Notes: generated by a model not told the origin, from the letters alone. A stretch of DNA of 64,000 nucleotides from Palsa-513 sp050010595 (GCA_050010595.1 JBEKKS010000002.1:224402-288401); one strand, 5' to 3'. Numbered from the stretch's first letter, positions 51,215 to 62,369 are shown. Numbers and translations are program-made.

Positions 51215-51820
51215 CTAGCTCTCCGCTGTCTGGCGCTCGCGTTCGCTCAGGGCGGACCGCAGGACGATGCGGGCGTTCCGTGCGGTCTTGGCGGCGATCT
51301 CGCCGTTGCTGACGCGAGTGGTGAGGTGCTGCTCGAACCGTTCGAGCTGGTGGCGTCCGAGTTCGGCCATGGGGATGTGTCCGAGCTCCGGGAGGATTCG
51401 CAGCCGTCCGTGGCGTTCGTAGTCCTGCCGGGTCCCAGGGGAGAGGTCGCCGGCACGGGCGTCTAGCCATTGGCCCCAGTACTGCTCGAGGGTCATGTCG
51501 CCGTAGGGGCCGCCGTGGAGGGTGCGCCGTCGTGCGGCGGCGGCGGCGCGCTGGCTCTTGTAGCCGCGCTTGTTTGTCTGTCTGCCGTCGGCGCGGCGGT
51601 AGCTGAAGTACCAGCGCACGCCTTCTCTGGTCTGGTAGCTGTAGACGCCGGGAGTGTGGCCGCGACCTGGCGATGGTGCGCGCTTTGCGGGCGGTAGATG
51701 AGCCATCTTGGCGTCGAGTTCGCGGGCCTCGTGCTCGTCCGCGAACCGCCAAGCGCGTTTACGTCCTTCACCGTCGCGCCAGCGCACCTCCCAACCGCCC
51801 CTGTGAAACCGCACACTCAA
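51215..51820 (-). pseudogene. Tyrosine integrase, N-terminal part only
   Basis: The 201-codon frame keeps the AP2-like arm-binding region (FHRGGWEVRWRDGEGRKRAW, then VYSYQTREGVRWYFSYRRAD) and the SAM-like core-binding domain (MTLEQYWGQWLDAR, LERFEQHLTTRVSNGEI). It stops after SALSERERQTAES. The whole catalytic domain with the Arg-His-Arg-Tyr residues is missing. It lies about 130 bases from the tRNA-Leu, where an active integrase would be, and reads away from it. A deletion joined it to the AbrB region. Confidence 0.75.
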
Positions 51821-51921
51821 CGCTTTCGAAGGCTACCGGATGGGACGTAACCTTGGAGAATGTTCTCACGCGCGTTCTCAATGCTTGGACCGGTTCAGCG
51901 AGAGGCGCCCTCCTGACGCGC

Positions 51922-51946
51922 AAAAGCCCTGCAAACACAGGGCTTT
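51922..51946 (-). terminator. Intrinsic terminator of the tRNA-Leu gene
   Basis: On the reverse strand a nine-pair stem (AAAGCCCTG with CAGGGCTTT) and a six-base loop end in TTTTG, six bases after the tRNA 3' end. This terminator was probably brought in by the island, because the displaced 3' fragment at 45231 lacks it. Confidence 0.8.
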
Positions 51947-51951
51947 CTCCA

Positions 51952-52036
<85 letters not shown>

Positions 52037-52090
52037 AGGGGGGTCGAGTATAGGCATCTTGATTCCGTCGGGTGGGGTCGCTATGTTGCA

Positions 52091-52104
52091 CGAACAGATG
52101 TTCG
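52091..52104. promoter_or_regulatory. SOS box (LexA operator)
   Basis: CGAACAGATGTTCG fits the Gram-positive/actinobacterial LexA consensus CGAAC-N4-GTTCG perfectly. It lies 35 bases before the lexA start, so lexA is autoregulated. Confidence 0.9.
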
Positions 52105-52138
52105 GTTCAACCGGAGGCCGACCACAAGGAGACCCCGA

Positions 52139-52753
52139 ATGGATCTGACCAAGCGACAACAGGAGATCATCGACTTCATCAGGCGTTACGGCGCGGATCA
52201 TGGTTATCCGCCGACCGTACGCGACATTGGCAAGGCGGTGGGTCTGGCGTCGTCTTCGACGGTGCACCAGCACCTGGCCAACCTGGAGCAGCTCGGCCTG
52301 CTCCGGCGCGACCCTTCGAAGCCGCGCGCGCTCGAGCTGCTCGACCGGGCCATGCAGGGCGCAGCGAGCTTGGTCCGGGCCGGTGGACTGCCGGTGCTCG
52401 GCACGGTCGCCGCCGGTCAGCCCGTGCTCGCGCAGGAGAACGTCGAGGAGTACGTGAGCGTGCCGCAGGCCGCGGGAGGCGACGACGGCACGTTCCTACT
52501 CCGCGTGCGCGGCGAGTCGATGCGCGACGCGGCGATCATCGAGGGCGACCTCGTCGTCGTGCACTCGCAAGAGCACGCCGCCAACGGCGACATCGTCGTA
52601 GCTCTGGTGGGGGAGGAGGCGACCGTCAAGCGCTTCTACCGTGAGTCCGATCACATCCGCCTCCAACCGGAGAACCAGGAGATGGAGCCGATTCGCGCGC
52701 GGGACGTCCAGATTCTCGGGCGTGTAGTGGGCGTGATGCGCGCGATCGGCTGA
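52139..52753 (+). CDS. lexA: SOS repressor LexA
   Basis: The 204-residue protein has the LexA winged helix at about 1-65 (LTKRQQEIIDFIRRYGADHG, SSSTVHQHLANLEQLGLL) and the S24 peptidase domain at about 80-200. The self-cleavage Ala-Gly bond is in GTVAAGQPV, the catalytic Ser in RGESMRDAAI and the catalytic Lys in EATVKRFYRE. When RecA filaments form, it cuts itself and derepresses DNA-damage genes. AAGGAG precedes ATG 52139, and an SOS box lies upstream. Confidence 0.96.
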   Translation: MDLTKRQQEIIDFIRRYGADHGYPPTVRDIGKAVGLASSSTVHQHLANLEQLGLLRRDPSKPRALELLDRAMQGAASLVRAGGLPVLGTVAAGQPVLAQENVEEYVSVPQAAGGDDGTFLLRVRGESMRDAAIIEGDLVVVHSQEHAANGDIVVALVGEEATVKRFYRESDHIRLQPENQEMEPIRARDVQILGRVVGVMRAIG

Positions 52754-52817
52754 GCCGCGCCTCGCGCGCTGCAGCGCTGGCATCACCGGCCCTCAGGCGG
52801 TACTGTCAATCCGCAGG

Positions 52818-53137
52818 CCAAGCAGCCGCGGAGGTTCGCCTTCGAGGAAAGTCCGGACATCAAAGGGCAGGGTGGTCGCTAACGGCGACCCGGGGAAACC
52901 CGCGGGAAAGTGCCACAGAAAAGACACCGCCTAAGTGCGCGACCACACGTGAGTCGCGTGCCGGTAAGGGTGAAATGGTGCGGTAAGAGCGCACCGGCGT
53001 CGCGGTGACGCGGCGGCCAGGTAAACCCCACCCGATGCAAGGCCAAGCAGGACCGCTTGCAGGCTGCCCGCCAAGGTCCAGGTAGGCCGCTCAGATGGAT
53101 GGCTGCTCACGACAGAATCCGGCTTACAGGTCTGCTA
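52818..53137 (+). ncRNA. rnpB: RNase P RNA, bacterial class A
   Basis: All universally conserved blocks appear in order: GAGGAAAGTCCGGACATC near the 5' end, ACAGAAAAGACACCGCC in the P4/J region, GGTAAGGGTGAAATGGTG, GGTAAACCCC and the 3' block CGACAGAATCCGGCTTAC. P1 pairs AAGCAG near 52820 with CTGCT near 53132. It is the catalytic RNA that trims tRNA 5' leaders. The end positions are approximate. Confidence 0.95.
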
Positions 53138-53140
53138 CAG

Positions 53141-53166
53141 AGAGGCCCCGCGCAAGCGGGGCCTCT
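53141..53166. terminator. Terminator hairpin shared by rnpB and the convergent transporter gene
   Basis: An 11-pair perfect stem (53141-53151 with 53156-53166) is closed by a GCAA tetraloop. It sits between the rnpB 3' end and the stop of the convergent NRAMP-like gene. There is no strong U-tract on either side. Confidence 0.7.
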
Positions 53167-53170
53167 CCAG

Positions 53171-54493
53171 CTAAGCGCCCAACGACAGCGCGACCCACAG
53201 CACGCCGACCGCCGTCACCGTGGCCAGGACCACCAGCAAGGCGACGCGCCGCTTGCCGCTCAGCGAGTGGCGCTTGGGAAGCACCCGTGCCGCCAGGGCG
53301 AGCAGGAAGCCGATCACCAGCGGCAGCAGGAGTGCGTTCAGCACCTCCACGTCGACCGAGAGGCCGACCAGCGAGCGGCTGGTCAGAACGAGCGCTGCGC
53401 CGACCGTAACCGACGCGGTGAAGAGGCCGTAGAAGAGCGGTGCCCGTCGAACGCTGTCGTTCAAGCTGCGCGGCTTGCCGAGCGCTTCCGCGACCGCCCA
53501 CGCGAGCGCGAGCGACACGACGATGCTCGCGACAAGCGCCGCGCCGCCGACGCCGAGCGCGAGCACGTAACGAGCCGTCTCGTGCCCCAATGCTGGCGAG
53601 AGCGCGGCCGACAGGTCGGCGACGCTGCCGAGCTGATGGCCGCCGCCATGCAGCGTTGCGGCGGCCGCGACGAGCACCGCCGCCATCACGACCTGCGTCA
53701 GCACGGCGCCAATACCGGTATCGATACGCGCGGCGCGCAGATTCCGCGGCTGAATTCGCTTCTGAACCACGGCGCCCTGCTGGTAGAAGACCATCCACGG
53801 CATGATCACGGCGCCGACGTTCGCTGCAATCAGCTCCACGAACCCGGGCTTCGAGAAGGAGCTCGTCGAAACGAGGCCGGCGGCCATCGCATGCGCGCTC
53901 GGATGCGTCAGCACCGCGGCAGCCACGAACGCGAGCTCGAACAGGCCGAGCGTGATACCGACAAGCTCAACCCGGCGATACCCGCCTGTGACGACGAGCG
54001 CGATCAGCGCGAGCGCCGCCGGGATGACCGTCGCCGCGGCCGGAAGCCCGAACAGCCGCCCGATTCCTGCGACACCCGCGAACTCCGTTACAAGGGCTCC
54101 AATCGCGCTGATGATCAGCGCGCCGACCGAGAATAGTGCCCAGCGGTTGCCGAACTCCTCGCGAATCAGCTCGGCGTGACCCTTGCCGGTCACGACTCCG
54201 AGCCTCACGGTCAACTCCATCACGAGGTAGAGGACCGGGATCAGCAGCAACTGCAGCGCCAGCAGCCGGTAGCCCCAGCGTGTCCCCGACTGCGCTGCGG
54301 TGACGATGCTCCCAGCGTCGGTGTCGGCGAGCATCACCATCAACCCAGGCCCGAGCACGAGCAGGAGTGTCGGCAAGGCAAATCGTCTCACGGACGCCGG
54401 CTCGGGCGGCGCTTGCGGCAGCGTGGCGCGCGACGTGCTCGCGGTCCAGCCCGGCGGTGCCGCAACCTCGCCGTCTTGCGCCACGCCGCTCAT
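53171..54493 (-). CDS. NRAMP-family metal transporter with altered metal-site motifs
   Basis: The 440-residue membrane protein has about 11 helices. Residues 1-38 are a polar tail. In TM1 the canonical DPGN metal motif reads DTDA (LMVMLADTDAGSIVTAAQSG), and in TM6 the usual MPH reads MPW (AVIMPWMVFYQQGAVVQKR). Such changes are seen in divergent NRAMP relatives with different metal choice, so manganese/iron specificity should not be assumed. The ATG at 54493 overlaps the stop of a metal-sensor-like regulator (ATGA), which points to a metal-responsive operon. Confidence 0.8.
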   Translation of the reverse strand: MSGVAQDGEVAAPPGWTASTSRATLPQAPPEPASVRRFALPTLLLVLGPGLMVMLADTDAGSIVTAAQSGTRWGYRLLALQLLLIPVLYLVMELTVRLGVVTGKGHAELIREEFGNRWALFSVGALIISAIGALVTEFAGVAGIGRLFGLPAAATVIPAALALIALVVTGGYRRVELVGITLGLFELAFVAAAVLTHPSAHAMAAGLVSTSSFSKPGFVELIAANVGAVIMPWMVFYQQGAVVQKRIQPRNLRAARIDTGIGAVLTQVVMAAVLVAAAATLHGGGHQLGSVADLSAALSPALGHETARYVLALGVGGAALVASIVVSLALAWAVAEALGKPRSLNDSVRRAPLFYGLFTASVTVGAALVLTSRSLVGLSVDVEVLNALLLPLVIGFLLALAARVLPKRHSLSGKRRVALLVVLATVTAVGVLWVALSLGA

Positions 54494-55197
54494 CGCGGGC
54501 GCGACCGGCTGCCAGGCGTGGGCCGCCGGCCAAGACGAGCGACGCATAGCCGTGGCTCGACGAACGGATCGAGCTGCTCGACCTCGAGCGTACTGCGGAG
54601 CTCCGCGAGCGCCCCCGCGATGAGGCCACGATGGACGGCGCAGGCGATCCCGTCGGAGGTCTCGCTCAGCTCACCGAACGGGCATCTGTGCATCTTGATC
54701 TGCCGTGCGTCCTCCTGTGGACGGAACCCCTCCCGCGCGAGCAACGCGACGATCGAACGCGTGCTGTCGGCTTCGGCGGGCCGGCCGGCGTGCGTCGGCC
54801 TGCCGGCCAGTGTCCTGCCCCACGCATAGCCTGCCTGGGCCGCCCGATCTGACCCGTCCGGGAGCTCCGACAGCGTCTTTGCCAGGATCGCTGCGAGCAT
54901 CCGGTAGCTTTCGCGTGCCTGCGCGCCGGCCTCCTCGCGCAGTGAGTGGAGAACGCGGGGTCGCCCGGGCTTGCCGGTCGGTTGCGGGTGCGAGGACACG
55001 ACTCCGGCGCGGTCGAGCACGCCGAGATGCCAGCGCACGGTGTTCGGATGCAGATGCAGGCGCTGCGCGAGCTCGGCTACGTCTAAACCGTCCGCCGCAC
55101 GCTCCAACTCGTCGACGATGCGGGCCCGATGGACCTCCGCGAGCGCCCGATGCACTGCCAGGTCCTGTGGTCGTCCCGGAATATCTCCAATCACCAT
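54490..55197 (-). CDS. Winged-helix regulator with Cys/His-rich C-terminus
   Basis: The 235-residue protein has an ArsR/SufR-like winged helix at about 10-90 (LDVAELAQRLHLHPNTVRWH, VVSSHPQPTGKPGRPR). Its C-terminal effector region has Cys and His residues: MHRCPFGEL, IACAVHRGL and EPRLCVARL. In SufR-type proteins a similar Cys set binds an Fe-S cluster. It leads an ATGA-coupled pair with the NRAMP-like transporter. The perfect palindrome at 55183-55204 covers the chosen ATG, so autoregulation is likely; a leaderless transcript is possible. An ATG at 55278 would place the palindrome inside the gene. Confidence 0.75.
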   Translation of the reverse strand: MVIGDIPGRPQDLAVHRALAEVHRARIVDELERAADGLDVAELAQRLHLHPNTVRWHLGVLDRAGVVSSHPQPTGKPGRPRVLHSLREEAGAQARESYRMLAAILAKTLSELPDGSDRAAQAGYAWGRTLAGRPTHAGRPAEADSTRSIVALLAREGFRPQEDARQIKMHRCPFGELSETSDGIACAVHRGLIAGALAELRSTLEVEQLDPFVEPRLCVARLGRRPTPGSRSRPR

Positions 55198-55204
55198 TGG
55201 AGAT
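55183..55204. promoter_or_regulatory. Perfect 22-bp palindrome between regulator and cytochrome c
   Basis: ATCTCCAAT-CACC-ATTGGAGAT is a 9+4+9 inverted repeat covering the regulator start, 128 bases upstream of the divergent cytochrome c. The size and symmetry fit a dimeric winged-helix operator. Confidence 0.75.
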
Positions 55205-55331
55205 TCATCTGGGGGCGCAAGCGCGGCATCCGCACTCCGCCGCGCCCCGACTGCGGCAAAAGCGCGGTCATGCCGCAAGCGGACGAGCGATCAGCCGCAT
55301 CGGATATCTTCACGGCGTGGCTCCTGAGGGC

Positions 55332-55730
55332 ATGAGCGAAGGCGCACACGAGCGCAGGTCGATGGCTGCGACGCTCGTGTTGCTCGCTGTCGTCGTCGCG
55401 GCAGCAATCGCCGGCGGGATCATCGTCTCGTTGCACAACGCCCGCGACGCACCGCGTAACGGCCCGGGCGGCGTGAAGCTCACCGCGGATGAAGCGCAAG
55501 GACGCGCGCTGTTCGCGCAAACCTGTGCCACATGCCACACGCTCGCCGCCGTTCACGCAGTCGGCGCGATTGGGCCGAACCTCGATGTAGTCCGCCCAGC
55601 TGAGGCCTTCGTTCTCTACGCCATCCAGAATGGCTTTGCGGAAGGCAGTGGGCAGATGCCCGCAGGCATCTACAGCGGCCAGGAAGCCACCGACGTCGCC
55701 CAGTTCGTCGCTGCGGTTGCCGGCCGCTAG
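55332..55730 (+). CDS. Membrane-anchored monohaem cytochrome c
   Basis: The 132-residue protein has one membrane helix (LVLLAVVVAAAIAGGIIVSL) and a class I cytochrome c domain outside. The haem motif CATCH is at about 66-70, GAIGPNLD follows it, and the likely axial Met is in GQMPAGIYSG. It would pass electrons on the outer membrane face. It is divergent from the metal-regulator operon across the palindrome. The start is uncertain: ATG 55332 has a poor ribosome site, and ATG 55362 would shorten the leader. Confidence 0.78.
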   Translation: MSEGAHERRSMAATLVLLAVVVAAAIAGGIIVSLHNARDAPRNGPGGVKLTADEAQGRALFAQTCATCHTLAAVHAVGAIGPNLDVVRPAEAFVLYAIQNGFAEGSGQMPAGIYSGQEATDVAQFVAAVAGR

Positions 55731-55893
55731 TCGCGACTAGCTCGGCCGCGTTGCGGTCCTCGGGGCTGTTTGCGTGAGAGGAGCCCGGCTCCCAGGGGCG
55801 AACAAATCAGTGCGGAGCGCGCGCAACAACTGGCAGCGTTTGGCGTTGGGAGGAACAGGGAAGCACTTGCGCAACAGGCGCTGCCTCGATATC

Positions 55894-55908
55894 CTTACCA
55901 ATCGTAAG
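55894..55908. promoter_or_regulatory. Inverted repeat upstream of the CMD-HxlR pair
   Basis: CTTAC-CAATC-GTAAG sits in an AT-rich patch 48 bases before the CMD gene. It may be the operator for the HxlR protein encoded downstream, because HxlR members usually control adjacent genes. Confidence 0.4.
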
Positions 55909-55955
55909 TTGTTAGCAGAAGGTAAAGTCACAATCAAAAAGTAAAGCGTGATGCG

Positions 55956-56519
55956 ATGAAGACGACGATGAGCAGGTTCCAAATCCACGACGATCTCACC
56001 GCACCAGACGCGTCGATGCCGGTTTTGCGCGGCGCGCTCTCGAGTGGTGGGCAGCTTCCCAACTTTCTCGGCGTCCTTGCGGGCTCGCCGGCGGCGCTGC
56101 GCGCCTACGCGCGGTTCCGGGCAGAGCTGCGCCGTGGAACGCTCGGCGTCCGGACGCTCGAGAGAATCTCGCTCGCGGTGGCTGAGATGTACGGCTCCGC
56201 TCCCGGTATCGCCCTGCATGGCCGCACCGCACGCCAGTCCGGGCTCGGGCTCGATGAGGTTGCCAAGGCACGCGACTTCGAGTCCGGTGATCCCAAGGAA
56301 GCGGCACTGCTCCGCTACCTCAAGGCTGCGATCGACGGTCGCGGCGTAATGCCCGCCTACCTGCACGAGGAGGCGCGTGAGGTCGGCTGGACCGATGAGC
56401 AGCTGCTTGAAGCGATCGCCTTTGCCTCACTCGAGGTTTTCACCGCGATGGTCAACGTCGCCGGCGACGTGCCTGTCGACGGCTCGGTCGAGGACTCGAG
56501 GACGCTGCGCGCTGCGTAG
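55956..56519 (+). CDS. Carboxymuconolactone decarboxylase-like protein without Cys pair
   Basis: The 187-residue all-helical protein has the CMD/AhpD layout: LPNFLGVLAGSPAALRAYAR (about 34-53), then the helix around ISLAVAEMYGSAPGIALHGR and EQLLEAIAFASLEVFTAMVN. Peroxidase-type members carry CxxC in the middle helix; here that stretch is MYGSAPG with no Cys, so redox activity is unlikely. An HxlR regulator follows 10 bases downstream. Together they resemble stress-response CMD-HxlR pairs. The substrate is unknown. Confidence 0.75.
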   Translation: MKTTMSRFQIHDDLTAPDASMPVLRGALSSGGQLPNFLGVLAGSPAALRAYARFRAELRRGTLGVRTLERISLAVAEMYGSAPGIALHGRTARQSGLGLDEVAKARDFESGDPKEAALLRYLKAAIDGRGVMPAYLHEEAREVGWTDEQLLEAIAFASLEVFTAMVNVAGDVPVDGSVEDSRTLRAA

Positions 56520-56529
56520 CGGCTCGCCG

Positions 56530-56979
56530 ATGGCGTCACTCGCGGACCTCGACGGCGACGGCGAACCAGGGGTAGCGGGAAAGCAACCAATCCCGCATTG
56601 CTGCCCCTACTACCACCGCGCGGTCGAGTTGATCGGCCGGCGGTGGACTGGAGCGATCCTCGAAATCCTGATTCAGGGCGGATCGTTGCGCTTCTCGCAG
56701 ATCGCGACCTATGTGACCGACCTCTCGGACCGCATGCTGTCGGACCGCCTCAAGGAGCTCGAGGCATGCGGGCTGGTCAGGCGCACGGTCTATCCCGGGC
56801 CTCCTGTACGCGTCGAGTACACGCTGACGCGGATGGGCCGCGACCTTGCACCGGCGCTCGAGGAGCTGAAGCGCTGGGCGCGAGCATGGCTTGACGCGTC
56901 TTTCCCAAGCACCGGCGGGGCAGGCTCGGCGACGCCGCTCACCGGTGAGGCTGCGCAGCGACGCGCGGCAGCGCGCTGA
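56530..56979 (+). CDS. HxlR-family transcriptional regulator
   Basis: The 149-residue protein has the HxlR winged helix at about 22-115: CCPYYHRAVELIGRRWTGAI, then GGSLRFSQIATYVTDLSDRM, LSDRLKELEACGLVRR and VEYTLTRMGRDLAPAL. The Cys pair at 24-25 is in the position where some HxlR proteins sense electrophiles or oxidants. It is cotranscribed with the CMD gene and probably represses the pair. Confidence 0.85.
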   Translation: MASLADLDGDGEPGVAGKQPIPHCCPYYHRAVELIGRRWTGAILEILIQGGSLRFSQIATYVTDLSDRMLSDRLKELEACGLVRRTVYPGPPVRVEYTLTRMGRDLAPALEELKRWARAWLDASFPSTGGAGSATPLTGEAAQRRAAAR

Positions 56980-57057
56980 CCACCGCGCAGAGGCAGCCAA
57001 CTCAAGCGATGATCTAGGGTGCCAGTGCGGGCGCATGCCTGCGCCCGGAGATCGAAG

Positions 57058-58376
57058 ATGCCCGACATACCCAGCAACGTCGAAGACGTCAAGGCGATCG
57101 TCGCCGAGCGCAACGTGCGCTTCATGAACCTGTGGTTCACCGACATCCTCGGGCACCTGAAGTCCTTCTCGATCAATGTCGCCGACCTCGACGCCGCGTT
57201 CGAGAACGGGATCCCCTTCGATGGCTCCTCGATCACCGGCTTCAACGCGATCGAGGAATCGGACATGATCGCGATGCCGGATGCGACTACATTCGCCGTG
57301 CTGCCCTGGCGTCCGGAGGAGCAGGGAGTCGGCCGGATGTTCTGCGACATCCTCACGCCGGAGGGCACGCCATACGAAGGCGACCCGCGGCAGATCCTCC
57401 GCCGTGCCTGCCAGCGCGCAGAGGACCTCGGCTTCGACGCCTTCAACGTCGGTCCAGAGCTCGAGTACTTCCTCTTCCGCGACGCCACCGGGACCGAGCC
57501 GGTCGACGGCGGTGGCTATTTCGACCTGACCACGCTCGACGCAGGTTCGAGTGTGCGCCGTGACACGGCGATCGCGCTCGACCAGCTTGGTGTCCATGTC
57601 CAGCTCAGCCATCACGAAGCTGGGCCCTCCCAGCACGAGATCGATATTCGCCACGGCCATGCGATGAAGATCGCCGACGACTGCATGACCCACCGAATCA
57701 CGGTCAAGGAGCTCGCACTCAAGCAAGGCTGGCACGCGACGTTCATGCCCAAGCCGTTGCTCGGCCAGAACGGCTCCGGGATGCACACAGATCAAGCGCT
57801 GTATGCCGGCGGGCGCAACGCGTTCTATGACGCAAGCGATCCGTACTTCCTGACGCCGGCCGCCAAGGGCTTCATCGCCGGGCAGCTCCATCACGCGCGC
57901 GAGATCTGCTCGATCTTCGCTCAGTGGGTCAACTCCTACAAAAGGCTCGTGCCCGGCTATGAGGCTCCCGTGTACGTTGCCTGGTCGCGGCGCAATCGCT
58001 CGGCGCTCGTTCGCGTGCCGCCCTACAACGCGGGCGGCGAGGAGGAGATGTGGATGGAGTTGCGCTGCCCCGATCCGGCGTGCAACCCGTACCTGACCTT
58101 CGCCGCGCTACTCCAGGCAGGACTCGAAGGCATCGAGAAAGGCTACGAGCTGCCCGAGCCGATGGAGCGCAACCTCTATCACCTGCCGCCGGATGAGCGG
58201 CGCAGGTTGGGGATCGAGCAGCTTCCTGAGACCCTCGGCGAAGCGGTCGAGCTCACAGCCGAATCAGAGCTGGTGCTACGGACCCTTGGTGAGCACACCT
58301 TCAACCGCTACGTCGAGATCAAGCGCCGCGAATGGGACGAGTATCGCGTGCAGGTCACCCAGTGGGAGCTCGACCG

Positions 58377-58395
<19 letters not shown>
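57058..58395 (+). CDS. glnA: Glutamine synthetase, type I (alpha-like)
   Basis: The 445-residue enzyme has FDGSSITGF (about 57), the metal-binding EYFLF (about 133), the glutamate/ammonia-site segment HHEAGPSQHEIDIRHGHAM, the ATP loop MPKPLLGQNGSGMHTDQAL and NRSALVRVP. It makes glutamine from glutamate and ammonia in the cytoplasm. Its length of 445 and the absence of the extra insert of GSI-beta enzymes fit GSI-alpha, which is feedback-inhibited rather than adenylylated. The segment NLYHLPPDERRRLGIEQLP follows the alpha pattern although it keeps a Tyr. ATG 57058 follows GGAG. The 3' end overlaps the convergent gene by 19 bases. Confidence 0.93.
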
Positions 58396-60356
<1,961 letters not shown>

Positions 60357-60366
60357 GGTGGCCGGC

Positions 60367-62307
60367 CTAGCTGTTCAAGGCGCGGGCGTAGGAGTAGCCG
60401 GCCGCGTCGGCTGCGCTGGCTCGCGCGGTGCTCGCCTCCTGGGCCGCCAGTCGCTTTGTCGACGTCGACACGTAGCTGCCGCCTAGCGTTCCGCTGATCC
60501 TCTTCGTCTTCGTATCGAAGACCACTGTGCCGGTCGCGGCGTGCGCGCCGCTGACCACTAGTGTGTAGCTGCTCCCGTGCGTGTCGAAGCCGCCGCTTAC
60601 ACTGACCCCCGGAACGTAGGAGTAGGAGTGCAGCCGCAGACCCCGCAGCGAGAATGAGGCCCAGCCGGCGCGGAGCCCGCCGAAGTGGACGGTGGCGCTG
60701 AGCGAGCTGCCATCGAGGAAGTCGTCAACGCCGGTGTCGAGCGCTTGCGAGAGTGTCTCGAGAACCGCGGTCAGCGTCTTGCCGGCCAGCCCGCTTGTTC
60801 CTCTCGCTGCGCGCAGGCGCGCGACCGACTCGGGGGGGAGGGGGGCCGGACGCAGCGTCGTCGGGATCGCCGAGTTCGTGCACTGCTCGATCGGCTTGCT
60901 CGAGAGGAAGGCGTCAACCGCATCCTGGGCGCAGTTCGTCGGCTCGGTGCCGAGGACGGAGTGGCCCGTGTTCGGGACGACGAGCAGCGTGGCGTCAGGG
61001 ATCTCCGCCGCCACCGCACGCGCATCGGCGGTCGGCGTACGCATATCCTCGGCGCCGCTGATGATCAGGGTCGGGACGTTCGGCAGCGTGCCGCTGGTTG
61101 GCTCTGGGCTCGCGGTCTCAAACGGCCAGTCGGCGCAGTAGGGAGCGTCGCTCTCGTCATAGGCGGTCTTGGCGGTGAACGGCGCGAACGTGGTTGGAGG
61201 CTGAGCGTCAAAGGCCGCCACGGCCTCGGCAGTCCGCTGCGTCGTGGAGTCAGCCCTACTCCACGGGTAACTGTTCTCCTCGCAGCTCGTCGCGAAGTAG
61301 AGCTCATCGCTGATGCCGCCCTCCGGTGCGTTGGCGATCACGTCCAGTGCCCCCAGCAGCGCGTAGTCCTGCTTGGTTGCAGCAGCGTGCAGCGCAGCCG
61401 GGAGATCAGCTCGTAGCAGCGGGTCGAGGTCGCCGCTGATCAGGATGTTGAACACGTCGTCAGGGCCGATCCGCACGCGGTCGACCTGGCCTCGCGGCCC
61501 GATCACCGTTGCGTCCACCGGCTGTGTATCGAGACGCGTGACGAGCGTCGTGAGGTCCGCCATCGGGCTGCCGCTGATCCCGGCACATGCGTTGTGAGCG
61601 CAGAGGTCGGCAAGCATCCCCGGAATCGCCGCGAATGTCGATGCGCTGTAGACATCCGGTCCGTTCGGTTGGACCGTCGAATCGAGGATCAAGCCTGCGA
61701 CGTCGCTCGGGTATTGCTCGGCGTAGCGCAATGCGACCTTCGTTCCGTACGAAGTGCCGTAGAGGATGAGCTGGCTGTAGCCGAGCGCTTCCCGTATCGC
61801 CTCGATGTCGGCGACCGTGTCATCGCTTTCGTAGAAGCCGCGCGCCACTCCGAGCTGCTGCCCACAGGTGCCGACGAGCGCCGGCGTCAGCATCGCGTCG
61901 GGGTCTCCAAAGGCCGGGCAGCTGAGCGCACCGGACGTGCCCGTGCCCCGTTGGTCGAAGACGATCAGATCGCGGGTGCCGAGAGCACTCGAGAGCGTCT
62001 GCGCGAAGTCGGAGGCGAACGGAATCGCCGCCTGGCCGGGTCCGCCCGCGAGACCAACGATCGCCTGCGTTGCCGTGCCGGTGACGGCCACTTTGCGTTC
62101 GATCGAGAGCGTCACGGTGCCCGGCACGACACCGCTCGGATCGAGCGGCACTGTCAGGTGTGCGCAACCGAAGCCCGGCGCATTCGCGCACGGCACGAAA
62201 GCGACCGGCGACACCGCGGCCGACGCGGTCGCGGCTCCAACCAGGAGCGTCGCGAGCCCTGCTGCGGTCGCGAGCGCTGCTCCCTTGACGACACGCAGCA
62301 TCCGCAA
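60367..62307 (-). CDS. Secreted alpha/beta hydrolase, tripeptidyl-aminopeptidase-like
   Basis: The 646-residue protein has a signal peptide (ALATAAGLATLLVGAATASA) and a hydrolase fold. The features are GLAGGPGQAAIPFA (oxyanion HGGP-like), DLIVFDQRGTGTSG, the nucleophile Ser in LYGTSYGTKVALRYA (about 195), the acid in GAEDMRTPTADARAV and the catalytic His in PNTGHSVLG. This is the SCO7095/SlpD type of exported peptidase. About 130 residues at the C-terminus form a beta-rich domain of unknown role. It is divergent from the RidA gene. ATG 62301 is an equally good start. Confidence 0.83.
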   Translation of the reverse strand: MRMLRVVKGAALATAAGLATLLVGAATASAAVSPVAFVPCANAPGFGCAHLTVPLDPSGVVPGTVTLSIERKVAVTGTATQAIVGLAGGPGQAAIPFASDFAQTLSSALGTRDLIVFDQRGTGTSGALSCPAFGDPDAMLTPALVGTCGQQLGVARGFYESDDTVADIEAIREALGYSQLILYGTSYGTKVALRYAEQYPSDVAGLILDSTVQPNGPDVYSASTFAAIPGMLADLCAHNACAGISGSPMADLTTLVTRLDTQPVDATVIGPRGQVDRVRIGPDDVFNILISGDLDPLLRADLPAALHAAATKQDYALLGALDVIANAPEGGISDELYFATSCEENSYPWSRADSTTQRTAEAVAAFDAQPPTTFAPFTAKTAYDESDAPYCADWPFETASPEPTSGTLPNVPTLIISGAEDMRTPTADARAVAAEIPDATLLVVPNTGHSVLGTEPTNCAQDAVDAFLSSKPIEQCTNSAIPTTLRPAPLPPESVARLRAARGTSGLAGKTLTAVLETLSQALDTGVDDFLDGSSLSATVHFGGLRAGWASFSLRGLRLHSYSYVPGVSVSGGFDTHGSSYTLVVSGAHAATGTVVFDTKTKRISGTLGGSYVSTSTKRLAAQEASTARASAADAAGYSYARALNS

Positions 62308-62369
62308 GACCGTACCGCATCGTCAAGCGCGACCGCGCAGGCTCAACAGGGGGACTATCGTGCAGTGCG

